A DNA stretch of 64,000 nt from positions 43,933 through 107,932 of the forward strand of contig JAKCPI010010572.1 in assembly GCA_023213315.1 (NCBI GenBank), given 5' to 3'. Shown one piece after another: positions 12,095 to 23,759 of this stretch (its first letter is position 1; each line of letters starts with the position of its first letter). Source of the stretch: Euborellia annulipes (Eukaryota; Arthropoda; Insecta; Dermaptera; Anisolabididae). Below the pieces are notes generated by a model. It saw nothing but the letters and a program-made list of their open reading frames with translations, had not been told where the DNA came from and did no database searches. Made by a program: the position numbers and the translations under genes.

Positions 12095-12185
12095 CCACAA
12101 TCGTTGCAGTTAAGCAATGCCAAGCGCGGCAAAAGCTCGGGATGAGTGACCCCGTGTGGAACGCCCCCCCCGTAGCCATCGGTAC
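12095..12185 (+). repeat. 5S rRNA-like SINE or pseudogene
   Basis: Contains gttaagcaatgccaagc and ctcgggatgagtgacc, close to the 5S rRNA A-box/C-box segment GTTAAGCAACG and GGATGGGTGACC. Truncated and followed by a C run and gtagccatcggta, as at 2266-2395. Confidence 0.5.
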
Positions 12186-12199
12186 TATTGTATTTGAAT

Positions 12200-13500
12200 T
12201 ATTTAAATAAATTAATATCTCCTCATAACCGAAAAGGGTTTAAAAGAAAAAAATTATCAGCCAGTCAAAGGATAGTGACGTAAATGCATATAATAATACA
12301 AATAGGCTACTGTATTATTTTTTTGCACAGTAGCCAAAGATCATGGACAGCCATTGTTCTTGTGACCAGACAATTTTTTTGACTGAAATTGCGAGGCTAT
12401 TAAAAATTTCTCAATATATTGTGAATTTTGAATAGAGATACCATTTTTTTTGTTTACGAAAAAAGGATAGAAAAAATTCGTATGCATATAATGGTATCAA
12501 TATTGTTTGAAATATTAATTAACGAATAAAGAGTAGCACGGATACGAATCCCTAATTGCTTGGGGTTGTAAAGAGATCACACCCCCAAATAACAGCCAGT
12601 GAGTATCAAAAAACCTATCCTTAAGATTATCAATAGATCCTTTATGTGATGTCATAAGAGATCTGTGACGTCATTTGTATCTAACATTCTCTTGACCGCG
12701 AATGGAATGAATAAACAGATTTTTATCATTTCACTTTTATTTAAAAATTCAAACTACCGGTATCTATAAAATAATTATCTTACTGCCAAATCAAAAAGTA
12801 AAAGGAATTTCAAAAGGTAAATGATAAAAAAATTTTAATTGATAGAGAGGGGGAAGAGGGAAATAAAAGGAATTTAATGAAAAAATATTTTTTCCAAACG
12901 TAAGATATGATAGATTAAAAATTTTATCTATAAACTTTCCAACATCTAAAGCCCGTATTCCGATGTTCTTCATCTATCAAATACTCAATAATTTTAATTT
13001 ATATCGCTCTCTATTTTAAATGATTATTAAAAAGAAATAAGAAATTTTTATTAATAAATTGTGATTAAAATAAAGAAAATTAAAACCACGTACTTATGGT
13101 TTTGGTTAGTTATTAGAAAATCAATTTTTTTTATACTTTCACTTTGGATTAAATACAAAGGTTGAAAGTGTTCTTAAAAGAATTTAAAAAAAATTGCTTT
13201 GTAATGTTTTAATAAAATTCTTTTAATCACGTGGATTTGTTATGATTGAGAATTTTTAAGAAATTGAAATTTGGAATGTTTTTTTTAAGAGAATGTCTCT
13301 CAGGAAGCTGCATTTCACACAACCTAACAAACTAGAATACTTAATAAAGAGCCTAGTTATTAGCCAATCAGGGAAGAGATGAATGGATGCCTAACCAACA
13401 GTATAATTATTTGTTTCGAGTTTTAACCCAAACTTTACAACATCTCTAAAGCCAGTATTCGGAATTCCGAAAAAAAAAAAAAAAAAAAAAATTATCATTA
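12200..13500. other. AT-rich, no gene recognised
   Basis: Contains a poly-A run near 13470 and a gaaaagggtttaaa fragment resembling a SINE tail at about 12228. Nothing else supportable. Confidence 0.4.
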
Positions 13501-13554
13501 CTATTCCAATCCAGTGCCTGCTTAAGGATTTGTTTATATTCATAGAACACACAA

Positions 13555-13780
13555 GATGCAATGAATACATAAAATTTCTCTATACATTTCCTATGGGAGA
13601 AATCGTAACTTTAAGAATTAATAACTCAAAAAGTTATAGGAATTTCGGGATGAAAATAATTTTCCTGTAATCCCTAGAAGGTCCTCTTTATGCATATAAA
13701 ATTTCATTTCAAAATTCCAACGGTAAGTTGCCTAAATAGCACAGACGGACGGACATTAGCGAATTATAGATATAGATTTT
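13555..13780 (-). repeat. Repeat Y copy
   Basis: Inverse of 57160-57365. Both share aagttataggaatttcggg, gaaggtcctctttatgcat, caacggtaagttgcctaaat and cagacggacggacattagcg. A related end occurs at 55028-55060. Family unknown. Confidence 0.6.
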
Positions 13781-13853
13781 AAGATTAATTTGAAAGGTTT
13801 TTTTTTGACGAGATTAGCAGAATTTTCTTAACTGAAAATTTTAAGGGCAATAA

Positions 13854-14199
13854 AAAGATTGCTTTGTGCTGGAATATAAATTTTATTAATTTATTTATCT
13901 AAACTAGTTCCGAGGACGTTTGTCTTCTTCATTAGTGTGATATACAATTTTTTACATGAGAAAATTTATTACTGATCTATATTATCTATGGTGTGAATTA
14001 TGAAACACCATCTAAACAAACAGAGAGAGTAAGTGGTGTTTCATAATTCACACCATAGATAATATAGATCTATAATAAACTTTTCTCATGTAAAAAATTG
14101 TATTGTTTCAGACTGATGAAGAGGACAAACGTCCTCGAAATTAGTTTCTGTAAATAAATTAATAACATTTATATTTCAGCAGAAGACAATCTTTTCATA
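13854..14199 (+). mobile_element. Palindromic PLE-like element
   Basis: Inverted arms meet near 14027. On the plus strand the right arm has CTGATGA (14113-14119), a six-pair stem GAGGAC/GTCCTC with loop aaac, then GAAA (14137-14140). The left arm carries the diverged complement at about 13908-13935. A shared attttaa outside both ends is too short to call a target duplication. Confidence 0.65.
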
Positions 14200-14851
14200 G
14201 CTTTTAAATTTCAATAATATTTTAAATTAAGATATTCATTAAAATTTCTCTGATTTTTAAGAACTTTTTTGAATATAGTCTTTATAAATGAAGCTCAAAA
14301 CTAAGTGATATGTTATTTGATAAAATATAAGCAAAATTTATACAGATCTCTACTATTATTATAAAATCAAACTAACCTGTAATATGACCAGAGGGGGAAC
14401 AAACCCAACGGCCCCCTTTAAAGCGTGTTTGCAAAAAAAAAAAAAAAAAAAAACGTTGAAAAATTCCCACGGCGAATAAATATAAAAGATAATGTATATC
14501 GAAATCACATCCCGAAAGGAGTGTGCCTGTTTTTATTTTAGTTCTGATGATGTAAAAAGATATTTGATAAAATAATCGACTAATGGAGGAAAATCATGAG
14601 TGTATCAAAGAAAACAAAAACATGAATTATTTAATCCGTTGTTTGAGTTGAAATCACTGCTGAAATTTCAAAAAATGCAATATTGAGAGTGAACGATTGT
14701 AACAATGAGAAAAGAATGATCGCAAACGTCTGCATTATCTCGGGAAACTCGTGGATGTGTACTCTCACAAAATGTGAGCTTTTAGTGAAGATATTGAATC
14801 AGTACAAAAAAATAGAAATTTAATGTTAATAAAATGCCTTTTGGGGCTCAT

Positions 14852-15088
14852 TTAAAATTAAGTAAATAAATAAATTGAATACTAGGTTATTTGTTTCAAA
14901 GGTTTTATTAATTAAAAATTAACACGTATTTCGACAATCAACATCAGAAGTGATTACATTCTAATACATTATTAATTTTTAATTATTAAAAAACCTTTGA
15001 AACAAATAACCTAGTGTTTAATTTGTATTTACAAAATGTTTCAACGAGAACCAAAGGTCGAAAGTTTAAATCTTATTAAAATTAAGTA
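14852..15088 (-). mobile_element. Palindromic PLE-like element, family A, with TSD
   Basis: Target duplication ttaaaattaagta at 14852-14864 and 15076-15088. Arms match family A (ctaggttatttgtttcaaagg and complement). The one-sided tail (about 15030-15075) shares acaaaatgtttcaacg...ggtcgaaag with 756-781. The core is degenerate here. Confidence 0.75.
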
Positions 15089-15230
15089 TATTATGAAATT
15101 ATATTTGAAGTCTGTGATAATTCATTTGCACAAAAATTTTGTACCGATATAAACTAGTTAATTTTTATATCATAAGCTTTTATAGTTTTTTTTTTAAATA
15201 TTTGTATATATTAGGCCTATAGGCTACTTT

Positions 15231-15350
15231 TTTTTAATTTTATTTAAGGTCTTTTTCGGCTTTGAAGGCCATATCTCTATTTATTTCAATTAGTAGCCAA
15301 TCCAATTGAAATAAATTTTTGTAGCATTATATTGTACCCTTTGACGAATC
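15231..15350 (-). repeat. SINE-like repeat S2, 3' part
   Basis: Shares taaggtctttttcggc...gaaggccat and ccaatccaattgaaataaat with 51868-52055. The tRNA-like head is missing or degraded. Confidence 0.5.
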
Positions 15351-15408
15351 AATAATCAAAAGCAAAGAATATAATTAATATTAATTTATAATTTGTGATG
15401 ATGCTTAC

Positions 15409-15600
15409 GAATGAGAGCCGAGGTACAGAGGCGGCACGTGCCATCGCACCTCTTCGCCAAAGGCTTCGTATTCTTGCCCTTTCACGACGTGGATTAGCGC
15501 CCTGTGGGGTTGTCGTGTTCGACATCGCCGATGCCGAGGTGCCACGGTCCAGGGTGCGCACCGCCAGCAACCGGCACTGACTCTCGTCATCGTCCAGCAT
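15409..15600 (-). CDS. Putative first coding exon, protein unknown
   Basis: On the minus strand an ATG in good context (gtgccATGc, 15598-15600) opens a frame of exactly 64 codons that ends at a consensus splice donor, C|GTAAGC (donor 15408-15403). The peptide begins MLDDDESQCRLLAVR and is rich in Arg, Ala, Ser and Thr, with ANPRRERARIRSLWRR in the middle; no domain, signal peptide or membrane segment is visible. Codon composition and CpG content are far above the AT-rich surroundings. A competing frame is also open (15605-15405) but starts with GTG right after a stop. I do not recognise the protein. It could instead be 5' UTR of a gene starting in a later exon. Confidence 0.45.
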
Positions 15601-15697
15601 GGCACTTATGACATCCACTAACACTGTCACTGTCACGCGCACTCGGGAACATTCACTCAACAATCACTTGAATCACTTTGATTTGTACGCGATGCAT
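15587..15697 (-). other. Two upstream ORFs before the putative start
   Basis: uORF1 runs from the ATG at 15697 to 15653 (14 residues). uORF2 starts at 15652 and ends at 15587, overlapping the putative main ATG at 15600 in another frame. If transcribed as proposed, they would reduce initiation at 15600. Confidence 0.35.
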
Positions 15698-15718
15698 TCT
15701 CAACGAAAGCCGCTGGTC

Positions 15719-15800
15719 GACTGAACCGCTGCCGTATACGGCGAATGCGCCAGATGGAGGGGAGGCGTTGACGTCACGCCTTACCTCTCCTACTTATAAC
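15719..15800 (-). promoter_or_regulatory. Putative promoter of the 15.4-15.6 kb exon
   Basis: CpG-rich block. On the minus strand it has a TTATAA (15799-15794), a palindromic CRE-type TGACGTCA (15769-15776) and TCAGTC (15724-15719), which matches the arthropod initiator TCAKTY. The TATA-like site is about 75 nt from the initiator, too far for a TATA-Inr pair, so TSS placement is uncertain. Confidence 0.4.
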
Positions 15801-15829
15801 CATCCCTATCATACCTCGTACAAATCAAC

Positions 15830-16440
15830 TGTCCCAAATAGTTAGCATGGAATTATGCAAAAAATGAAATTATCTTTGATTTATAATACAATATAATTAC
15901 AGTATAAGAAATGACAAATGGACAGAGCAATAATGTATCGGAAGGGCCAACCCCCCCCCCCCCCCCAAAAAAAAGGGGGAGAAATTCAGAAATTGAGTAT
16001 ATAAACTATTATTACTCGATAGAAATAAAATTTTTAACAAGTACCGGTATAATAATTGAAATTAGCAATATTTTAAGGAAAGCATCAAATAGTATGGAGT
16101 TGTTCTGTGGGTGGAGCAGGTGCATCTCTTCCGACCAGTTTTTTTTTTTTTTTTTTTTTGCAAATTATGAATCACACTTTTTTTTTCTTTCTTAATGATG
16201 TCATAATTTAACATCAATCTTATCTTTTTCGCTTCTCCTTGTTAATTAAATGAGAAACAAATTTATAATTAAAAAAATCGTCACGTAAATTTAAATTTTT
16301 TAAATACGTTCTTCCCAAACGATTTCACTATTTTGTCAATTTCCACTTACACTATAATTAAAATAAATATTTAATTGAGATTAAATAAATATAATTGATA
16401 ATAAAAAATTGAAATTTAATGAAAAGAAGGAAAGAAGAAA
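15830..16440. other. AT-rich with C, A and T runs
   Basis: A C run at about 15951-15966 abuts an A run, and a T run lies at 16140-16158. No gene recognised. Confidence 0.4.
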
Positions 16441-16454
16441 ATTATTTATTTGTT

Positions 16455-16675
16455 AATGTTTTGAAGTTAGAACAAGTTCTTCATCAGGAAAGTTAATTGT
16501 TGAATTAATTATTGAAAATACAAGTACTTAAGTATTGTTGAATTAATTGTTGGAAATTTCTTAAGTATTGTTGAATCAATTGTTGAAAATACAAAGCATT
16601 GTTGAATTTGAATTGCCTTTTATAAATAGTTGCAAATGAGTATTGTTGGATCAATTGTTGAAAATATATTTAACA
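16455..16675 (-). repeat. PLE-like motif followed by short tandem repeats
   Basis: 16470-16490 contains gttcttcatcag, the minus-strand CTGATGAAGAAC of a hammerhead-like core. It is followed by four or five diverged copies of tattgttgaatcaattgttgaaaat. Likely one arm of a decayed element. Confidence 0.45.
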
Positions 16676-16679
16676 CCAA

Positions 16680-17279
16680 CGAAAGCCCTTTTCTTTTAAT
16701 GAATACTTGGCCTGTATGAATAAACCACAGTAAGATTTTTAATACACTTTTTTATTGGAGGAAATTCCCTCTTCTTATTTCCATACAAGAATATTTATTC
16801 CTTTTATCATTTATTTATATATAACTATTTCATTTTAATTAAAGGCCTCTCTTTGATATATATAAATGCCAAAAGCAAAGTGTATTAATGAATGAGTTGA
16901 TCTCCTCTCCTTTCATCATTCATTTTGCCTTTAAGTATTATGAATCAAGAGGATGATGATGAAATTTTAATATTCACTCCCTCTTCTGTATATTTTATTT
17001 AGAGATTAAAGATAAATGTTATTATTTTGAAATTATTAGAGAGTTTATTTATAAATGTTCAATTAGAGGGGAATTGGAAAGTTGGGTTGTGTGCCCTTTG
17101 ATGATATGATGATGACCACATTAGAATTAGATGGGCGTCAAAGTGTCGATCGTTTCACTCAACGCCGTTTTAATTAATAAACAGAGTTTGTTATCTTTGA
17201 TTTAAGGTGATGACTTGGTTAGAAATTTTATTTCTTAAGTCCAAAGTGGAGAAAATGTAATAAAAAGAAGAGTATTATT
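16680..17279. other. AT-rich, nothing recognised
   Basis: No supported gene or repeat family. Confidence 0.4.
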
Positions 17280-17280
17280 A

Positions 17281-17662
17281 TGGGAGTTTTAAATTATAGA
17301 CCACATTTTGTATTAATTATTTATTAAAAATATAAATACTACGTTTTGACTAGCTACTTATTCTGCAGTCGTTTTCAAGTATTTTGCGCTTATATGACTT
17401 GAGCGAACTAACTCCTAAGAGACACTTGCGTGAAGTTAGTAGCATTTTATATTCAATGAAGTTAGCAATATATACAGAACTCTATAGCATATAAAATGCT
17501 ACTAACTTCACGTATGTGTCCCTTGAGGTTAGTTTGATCAAGTCGGAGTAAGCGCACAATACTTAAAAACGCGTGCAGAATATGGTGTTCGAAACGTTGT
17601 ACAGTATTTATATTTTTAATAAATAATTAATATAAAATGTGGTCCATAATTAAAAACTCCCA
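17281..17662 (+). mobile_element. Palindromic PLE-like element
   Basis: Arms tgggagttttaaattata...ccacattttgtat and complement. A degenerate core, tgttcGAAACGTTG, is on the right arm at about 17587-17600. Central sequence ctactaacttcacg is also inverted. No clear target duplication. Confidence 0.6.
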
Positions 17663-17844
17663 TCAAACCACAAAAGCAATTAAAAGTCAGCCGACAGAGA
17701 GGACAAATGAGAAGAAAGATGTTGAATTTTGTCTATTTTCTCTAATATAATTGACTGTTAGTAGGAATAAGGAAGTGATTATAGGGGATAAAGCAGCTAA
17801 GAATATAATCCTGAGGTGAAGACAACTCCAAAAGAAAACGGGAA

Positions 17845-17930
17845 ATGCTGGAGATCCTGGGTTAGATTTTCATGGAGCGTTTGCCCGCCGACAAATAAAC
17901 ACAAAATTTGTTAAATATAGCCCATCTATG
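17845..17930 (+). repeat. tRNA-like SINE fragment, family S4
   Basis: Contains ggagatcctgggttagattt (diverged B box), then catggagcgtttg and ccgacaaataaac, shared with 29020-29090. Confidence 0.45.
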
Positions 17931-18584
17931 ACTTGTCAAGTCAGAATGGAGGAATTAATTAAATATTAATAACTTATTTGAAAATTATTTAATTAATTTT
18001 GATCAAAAGTGAAAAGGAAAAAAAATAGAGCATGTATAATTATGAAAATAAAAAGTATTTAAATATACTATTTTATATTTATTGATGGCCTCGTTTATTA
18101 GTGAACGGGAAAAATACCGATCGGAATGTTTCTATACTTTTTTATTTCTTTAATACTACGACCTTGCAGAACTTATATAAGAGAGCAAGTGCCGCAAGTC
18201 ACGTGATCGTGTTATTTATTAATTTCAGAAAGAAACCGGGTGGCCCTCATTATTCCTACAAGTTGGCGCCAGCCATTTTTTTTTTTTCGTTTAGAACAAA
18301 ACAGGAGAGCTGAGGGTGTGTGAACATCTCACTCACTAAAACACACCCATCTGACATGACGATTACATAAAACCAACACTGAACTAATTCCGGTAATGGC
18401 AGCAATTCAACAATTTCTCCTTTCTAAATCCTATGCGGGAGTTTGAATTAAATACTTAAAAGAGAAACTTTTATAAAATAAAAAAAAATTTGTGTTATCA
18501 ACCTGGCTGATTATCAAAAATTTTATTTAGTTCTGGTTTGGATAAATTTATACAATTTTATAATATAGAGGAGGCGAATGATTA

Positions 18585-18645
18585 GCTGAGGGGATAAAGC
18601 AGTCGAGTTCAAATCCACCTAATGGCAAAATATTATCCAATTCTA
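18585..18645 (+). repeat. tRNA-like fragment
   Basis: ttagctgaggggataaagca resembles an A box and gagttcaaatccacc a B box, 30 nt apart. No cloverleaf acceptor pairing is seen, so it is read as a SINE or tRNA pseudogene. Confidence 0.35.
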
Positions 18646-18763
18646 TTTGAGATGCCTCCTCCTGAGGAAAGAAATAGGAACCTATTCTCATGAAAGTTAC
18701 TTCCGAGTAACCACATTCTGTCAGTAAATGACTGAACAGAGAGATGCAATTTTATATCCTAGA

Positions 18764-18965
18764 ACAGGGGTCACCAATCTTTACCCACGAGATTAATACC
18801 CTAATTATCTCTATTTGATGTAACGCTATGTGATAGCTATGGGATTGAAGATGTTAAGTACAAAAGGTTGCTGGTGGTAGAAAATTTTAATTTCAATTGT
18901 AATTTTTTTATTTATAATTAGAAATTGGCGTTAGTGGTCCATCTATTAAGATAATATCTAATGCG
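18764..18965. mobile_element. Possible hAT MITE fragment
   Basis: Begins acaggggtcaccaatcttt, an end type common in hAT MITEs (CAGGGGTCACCAA). The matching right end was not identified. Confidence 0.3.
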
Positions 18966-19057
18966 ATGGAAATACACGTTTTAAGGTCTGAGTTTAAAAG
19001 AACTGTGGGAGAGGCAGGGGGAGCATTTGCACCCCCCCCACAAAGGATCTGATTTTT

Positions 19058-19500
19058 ACTTTCTCTTACCTATACATATATATTATATATGTATATATAG
19101 AGAGAGATTTTGAAAGTGGTTTTCGAGACATTGTCTGTCTGTGGGTGTGTGTGTGTTCAATTTTAAGTATGAAGGAATTTAGCTAGGAGGTTGAAATTTT
19201 ATATTTAAGTTAGGCATCCCCATGGGACGTGACACGAAGCTTTTGATCAAAATCAGCCAAAAAGTACTAATACTTTACTGATGTACTTTTTCACTTTTTT
19301 TTTTCAATTTTCTCAAAATTTGCTCCAACGATTTTTTTAAAATATCAAAAATTAATTATTTTTTAGATGCTCTTAAAAATGTATATTCTCATTTTGCCAT
19401 TGAAATCTTTTGAAGACCACTTTACTCTTGTGCTTCATAGGTTACCGAAGGTAAGAGAAAGTTGTGTACTGTGCCACCAGTCACACCGGATTTTTTTTTA
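19058..19500 (-). repeat. Repeat X copy
   Basis: Begins with ACTTTCTCTTACC hairpin, body ttgaaattttatatttaagtt, agtactaatactttactgatg, ctcattttgccattgaaatc, and ends with the ggtaagagaaagttgtgt...cacaccggatttt hairpin remnant. Part of the second half is deleted. Confidence 0.75.
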
Positions 19501-19669
19501 TTTTATAATTATTCTAAATAAAATATTTCAAAATATATCTACGAGTATATAAACTGTACAAAATTAAACAATTAATTAAATATCTATTGAGCAAATTTGA
19601 GTAACTTGTAAGTAAATTTTAAGAAAAAATAAGTTTGCCCCCTCCCCCAAGAAAATTTTGAAATGACGC

Positions 19670-20062
19670 CAGTGTGTCCGAAGGAAATGAGCTACGTGGT
19701 TGACATTTTATATATAAGTTAGATACCTCCTGGCACGTAACACGTATCTTTTGAACAGCCAAAGAGTACTAGTACTTTACTGATATACTTTTTTTTAACG
19801 AATTTGATTAAATTTCATAAATAAATTATTTTTTAGATGCTCTATAAAATGTATATTCTCATTTCGCCCTCAAAATTATTTGAAGCACACTTTACTCTTG
19901 AACTTCAACGGAATGATGGATGAAATAATATTTTTCCATGTTTAATCTTTAATTACCGGAAACTAAATATATATCGTCACAAAAAAACGGATGCGACAAA
20001 CATAGAACATAACTTCAATTACCAAAGTTTGTGTGTTATGCTTCCATCACACCAGATTTTTT
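19670..20062 (-). repeat. Repeat X copy, diverged
   Basis: Shares the body with 19058-19500 and ends ccatcacaccagattttt. The start hairpin is missing. Confidence 0.65.
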
Positions 20063-20069
20063 TTTTTAA

Positions 20070-20860
20070 GAGAATCAATATTAAATTAATAAAGTAAATA
20101 TTAACTTTATATACCTAAGCCAAGCACTCAAATTTAAATTTGGTAAATATGAGTAATAAAATATTTTCTCACATACAGTTATATTTAAAAACAGTGATAA
20201 GAATATATATATCTGATAATTATAAATATTTATATATATATTTGTTTGTTTTTTTTTGTTAAATTACCAGCATTTCCTCTTGGACGTTACATGTCTCTCA
20301 CTTAACGACATTTACCGGACCTGACATACTTTGATAACGAAAAGAAATGGACTTTTATCAGTCATGTTACTTGCGACAAGATAAATTTCAAATCGAATTA
20401 CATTTAAACCATTTTAAGACTAAAAGTCGAAATCGTGTTTGGTGAAAATTTTATCTTTTTTTTGTTTTTTTAATTAGCGTCTATTTTCTTTCAATCCGTA
20501 TTAATAGTATCAATGAACTTTAAGATGTGTGAGAAACCGTATTTGAGAAAATAATAATCCGGAAATGGATAAAATAATGACAGATTAGATTTATTATTTT
20601 GAGCTAAAAGCTATGATCCTATTCTAAAAGTGTAAATGATTTAATACTATTGTATTTAAAAAAGGTGAAAGAATTTTTCAATTATATAAGTATTTAACTT
20701 AACATGATATGAGTAGAAGTCAATTTTTCTCAACGATATCTTCCTTGTATAGGGTGATTAAAAAACGCTCTTTTTGAAATACCCTTTAGCAGACGAATAT
20801 ATAAATTCTAAAGTTCAAAGATATAAATCTAAATTTAAGGTTTTGTTTCATTTATTATTA
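20070..20860. other. AT-rich, nothing recognised
   Basis: No supported gene or repeat family. Confidence 0.4.
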
Positions 20861-20871
20861 ATAAATATTAT

Positions 20872-22015
20872 GGTGTGACTAGTAACTTAGTAAAGTGTAT
20901 ATTTCAAACAATGTTAAGGGCAAAAAGGGAATATATTTTTTAAAGAGCTTCTAAAAAACAATTATATGAGGATGTGGAGGTGTATGGGCAGCAAGATGGA
21001 AAAATAAAGTTTGTATTTTGTCGAGGTTTCGAGTGCCAATCGCACTCTTCATCAGGACAAAAATTGATGAAAAATGATTCAATTCATTCGATCTCCAAAC
21101 AGTAAAGAAAATATAGATTGATAAAAAAGGTTGTTACACTACCATGTCAACTAACCTGACAATTTGACATCATTTTTTGTCCTGATTAAGAGTGCGATCG
21201 GAATTCGAAACATCGACCAAATACAGACTTTATTTTTTCATTTTCCTACCCATATACCATATCCTCATATTATAACATCCAGTCATAAAAAAACAAGAAC
21301 TAGTAAAAAATAATTAATTTGTAAATTTTAATCAAAATCGTTAGAGTGAATTTTGAGAAAATCGAAGAAAAAAAAAAAACTGAAAAAATCTGGTGTGACC
21401 GGCGCACAGCACTCGATGACGCTGAGCTACGAATGCACCCACATCAGTAAAGTGTACTTGAAACGATTTCCACGAAAAATTTCACTGATATACTTTTTAA
21501 AGAGCAACTGAAAAATAGTTCATTAATGAATTTTAAACAAAATCCTTGGAGCGAATTTTGAGAAAATGGAAAAAAACTGAAATAGTACATCAGGAAAGTG
21601 TACCGGTACTTCAAACCATTTACACGAAAAATTTCATTGATATATCTAGACATACATACATACATACATAGAGTAACTTAAAAAAATCTGGTGTGACTGG
21701 CAGCACACAACTTTCTCTTACCTTCTGTAATCGAAAGTTGTGTCCCGTGCTTGTCACACTAGATTTATTGAGTCGAGTACTAGTACTCTTTGGTCGATTT
21801 TGTGTGTCACGTCCCATGGAGGTGCTTAACTTAAATATAAAATTTCAACTTCCTAGCTCTTTTCGTTCTTGAGATATTTTGTTCACAGACACACAGACAG
21901 ACCATGTCCCGAAAACCACTTTTTTGGATTCAGGGAACCTCAAAACATGTATATCTATCAAAATTTCGACATCGAATTTTTGACATGAATCCCTCTCTTG
22001 AGATAAGAGAAAAGA
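20872..22015 (+). repeat. Repeat X composite, interrupted
   Basis: Repeat X body interrupted by the palindromic element at 20952-21316. Partial X units are duplicated (21430-21625 repeats the segment around 20900-21380), with two X terminal hairpins, one complete at about 21687-21766. Confidence 0.65.
20952..21316 (-). mobile_element. Palindromic PLE-like element with tail and TSD, inside repeat X
   Basis: Target duplication taaaaaacaatta (20952-20964) versus taaaaaataatta (21304-21316), one mismatch. Arms run inward from about 20964 and 21270. Hammerhead-like cores in both arms: minus strand 21055-21020 (CTGATGA, stem GAGTGC/GCACTC, GAAAC) and plus 21182-21216 (diverged). The right-side tail (about 21271-21303) contains ataacatccagtca. 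Repeat X reads continuously if the element and one duplication are removed. Confidence 0.85.
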
Positions 22016-22419
22016 GGCTAAACCAACTTTAAACTCATTTTTCTCAAAACTATTAGGTTTTTCATAAATTTTAAAAATTCATATCTTCCAAACAAAAAAA
22101 TGATAAAAAAATTCTAAAAATACCGGCTTGCTCAGCAGGATGTGTTCCAGCATAAAAACTCAATTTTGACATCGATGAAGATTTGGTACCTTTTCATGTG
22201 GATAGTCGCATATACACACATACTGCAGAAAATTAAATATCTAACAACACGAAAAATCTTGCGTGACAAGAAGAAAACAACTTTGAATTAAGTGTGCTGT
22301 GCGAGCGATCAGTCACACCATATTCTTCTTTTTTGACGGAATGGAATGTTACGTCACTACATAGTCGAAATTAATTTACACTTCTTTTAGAATAGTCTTT
22401 AAATATCCAATATTCTTTT

Positions 22420-22890
22420 TTTAATTATATATCTCTTCTATATCCTATAGCATACGTATAAGAGAAGGTTAAAGACTTGAATAGAAGCCGAATTGGTAGA
22501 AAACATGCGAGTGGAATTGTAATGCCAGTTCCTTTTGATTGGGAATAATAGCCTTCTGTCATTGAATGCCGGGCGGAATATTTCTCTCTCTCTGGGTGGG
22601 GCTTTTCAATCGCAAAACGAAACCTCTCTGTCTCTTTACTCGCCAAAAACATATGGACGAGGGGGACTTTGAAATGTTAATCACAACCTTAACGACAGAC
22701 ATTGTACTATTAATATTTTAAATATTAATTAGAAGTTTAATCGTTTTTGAAGGGAAGAGAAAATTCAAGAGAGGTATAAAGGAGCTGATTTTGATTATTA
22801 AAAGAAAATCAACTACTTAATGGATTATTTGATTAATTGGTCCTAAGGTATTTCTAGAAGCAGGCGCAACAAAGGGTCTCGGCATTTTAG
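22420..22890. other. Single-copy-looking sequence, no gene called
   Basis: 22540-22660 is GC-richer with CT runs. The minus-strand 75-residue frame is not recognisable. Confidence 0.3.
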
Positions 22891-22895
22891 GATTT

Positions 22896-23110
22896 TAAAA
22901 TACATTCAGGTCTATTGTCTAAAAACAGACGTTAAAAAGTAATGTAAAAACAATCAGCGTTAAAAAAATGCTATTCTCTAAACAAAGTTTTTACAGCGAC
23001 GTTAATATGTTGCTTTTATTTCAAAGATATCAAAATCATAACCTTACTTTTTAGGTTAAGGACGCCATTTTTATTTTAAACACGACGCTAAAATATTAAA
23101 GAAACTAATT
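22896..23110. repeat. Fragment of CAGGTCTATTCTCT foldback family
   Basis: Shares attcaggtctattgtct, aaaacagacgttaaaa and ttaaggacgccattttta with 35367-35885 and 36356-36756. Only one terminal end is present. Confidence 0.65.
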
Positions 23111-23130
23111 TTTAACTGAGAAGGGTGAAT

Positions 23131-23538
23131 AAATAAATCCAGAGCTGATATTCAGGCAATTTATTCGGATTAAATCTCTCCGCTATAGGTGAACGTTTCG
23201 GGGCTCAAAGGGCTCCTTCTTCAGGACCTTAAAATTAACAAATAAAAAGTACATCTCGTTGATTACATATATATTTTTTATAAGGATATTTATTTATTTG
23301 TTTATTTACAAATAAATAGTAGGAACAGTATATATAAAAAAAATAATTAAAAAAAATAAATAAATAAACAAATAAATAAATATCCTTATAAAAAATATAT
23401 ATGTAATCAACGAGATGTACTTTTTATTTGTTAATTTTAAGGTCCTGAAGAAGGAGCCGTTTGAGCCCCGAAACGTTGACCTATAGCGGAGGGAATTAAT
23501 CCGAATAAATAGCCTGAATATCAGCTCTGGATTTATTT
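23131..23538 (+). mobile_element. Palindromic PLE-like element
   Basis: Near-identical arms centred near 23335. Hammerhead-like core on the right arm at 23445-23477 (CTGAAGA, stem GGAGC/GCCCC with one mismatch, GAAACGTT) and its complement at 23192-23224. A direct repeat outside (gaagggtgaataaat / gaatgggaaaataaat) is too diverged to call. Confidence 0.7.
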
Positions 23539-23759
23539 TGCGAATGGGAAAATAAATCTTTTGTAGTCAATTATATTGGTGAGGGGGTTCTTCCCCCCCC
23601 CCTTTCTTCTCTTAAAATTGTCGAACACTGACTTTGAGAATATATTATAATTAATAGGCTAACTAGGTAGAGCTTTGGGAATTTTTTTCAATCCATGCTC
23701 AAATAGACTGCCCCAGTCAATATATCGTTTAAGATAAGTTTGCTAAATGAGTTTGTGTT

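Noticed and set aside
12095..12185. Functional 5S rRNA gene
   Set aside because: Too short and diverged; 5' and 3' ends do not pair; it ends in a non-5S phrase shared with 2266-2395.
16460..16675. Possible CRISPR-like array of short repeats
   Set aside because: Units are contiguous and diverged without unique spacers, in a eukaryotic context; a simple tandem repeat explains them.
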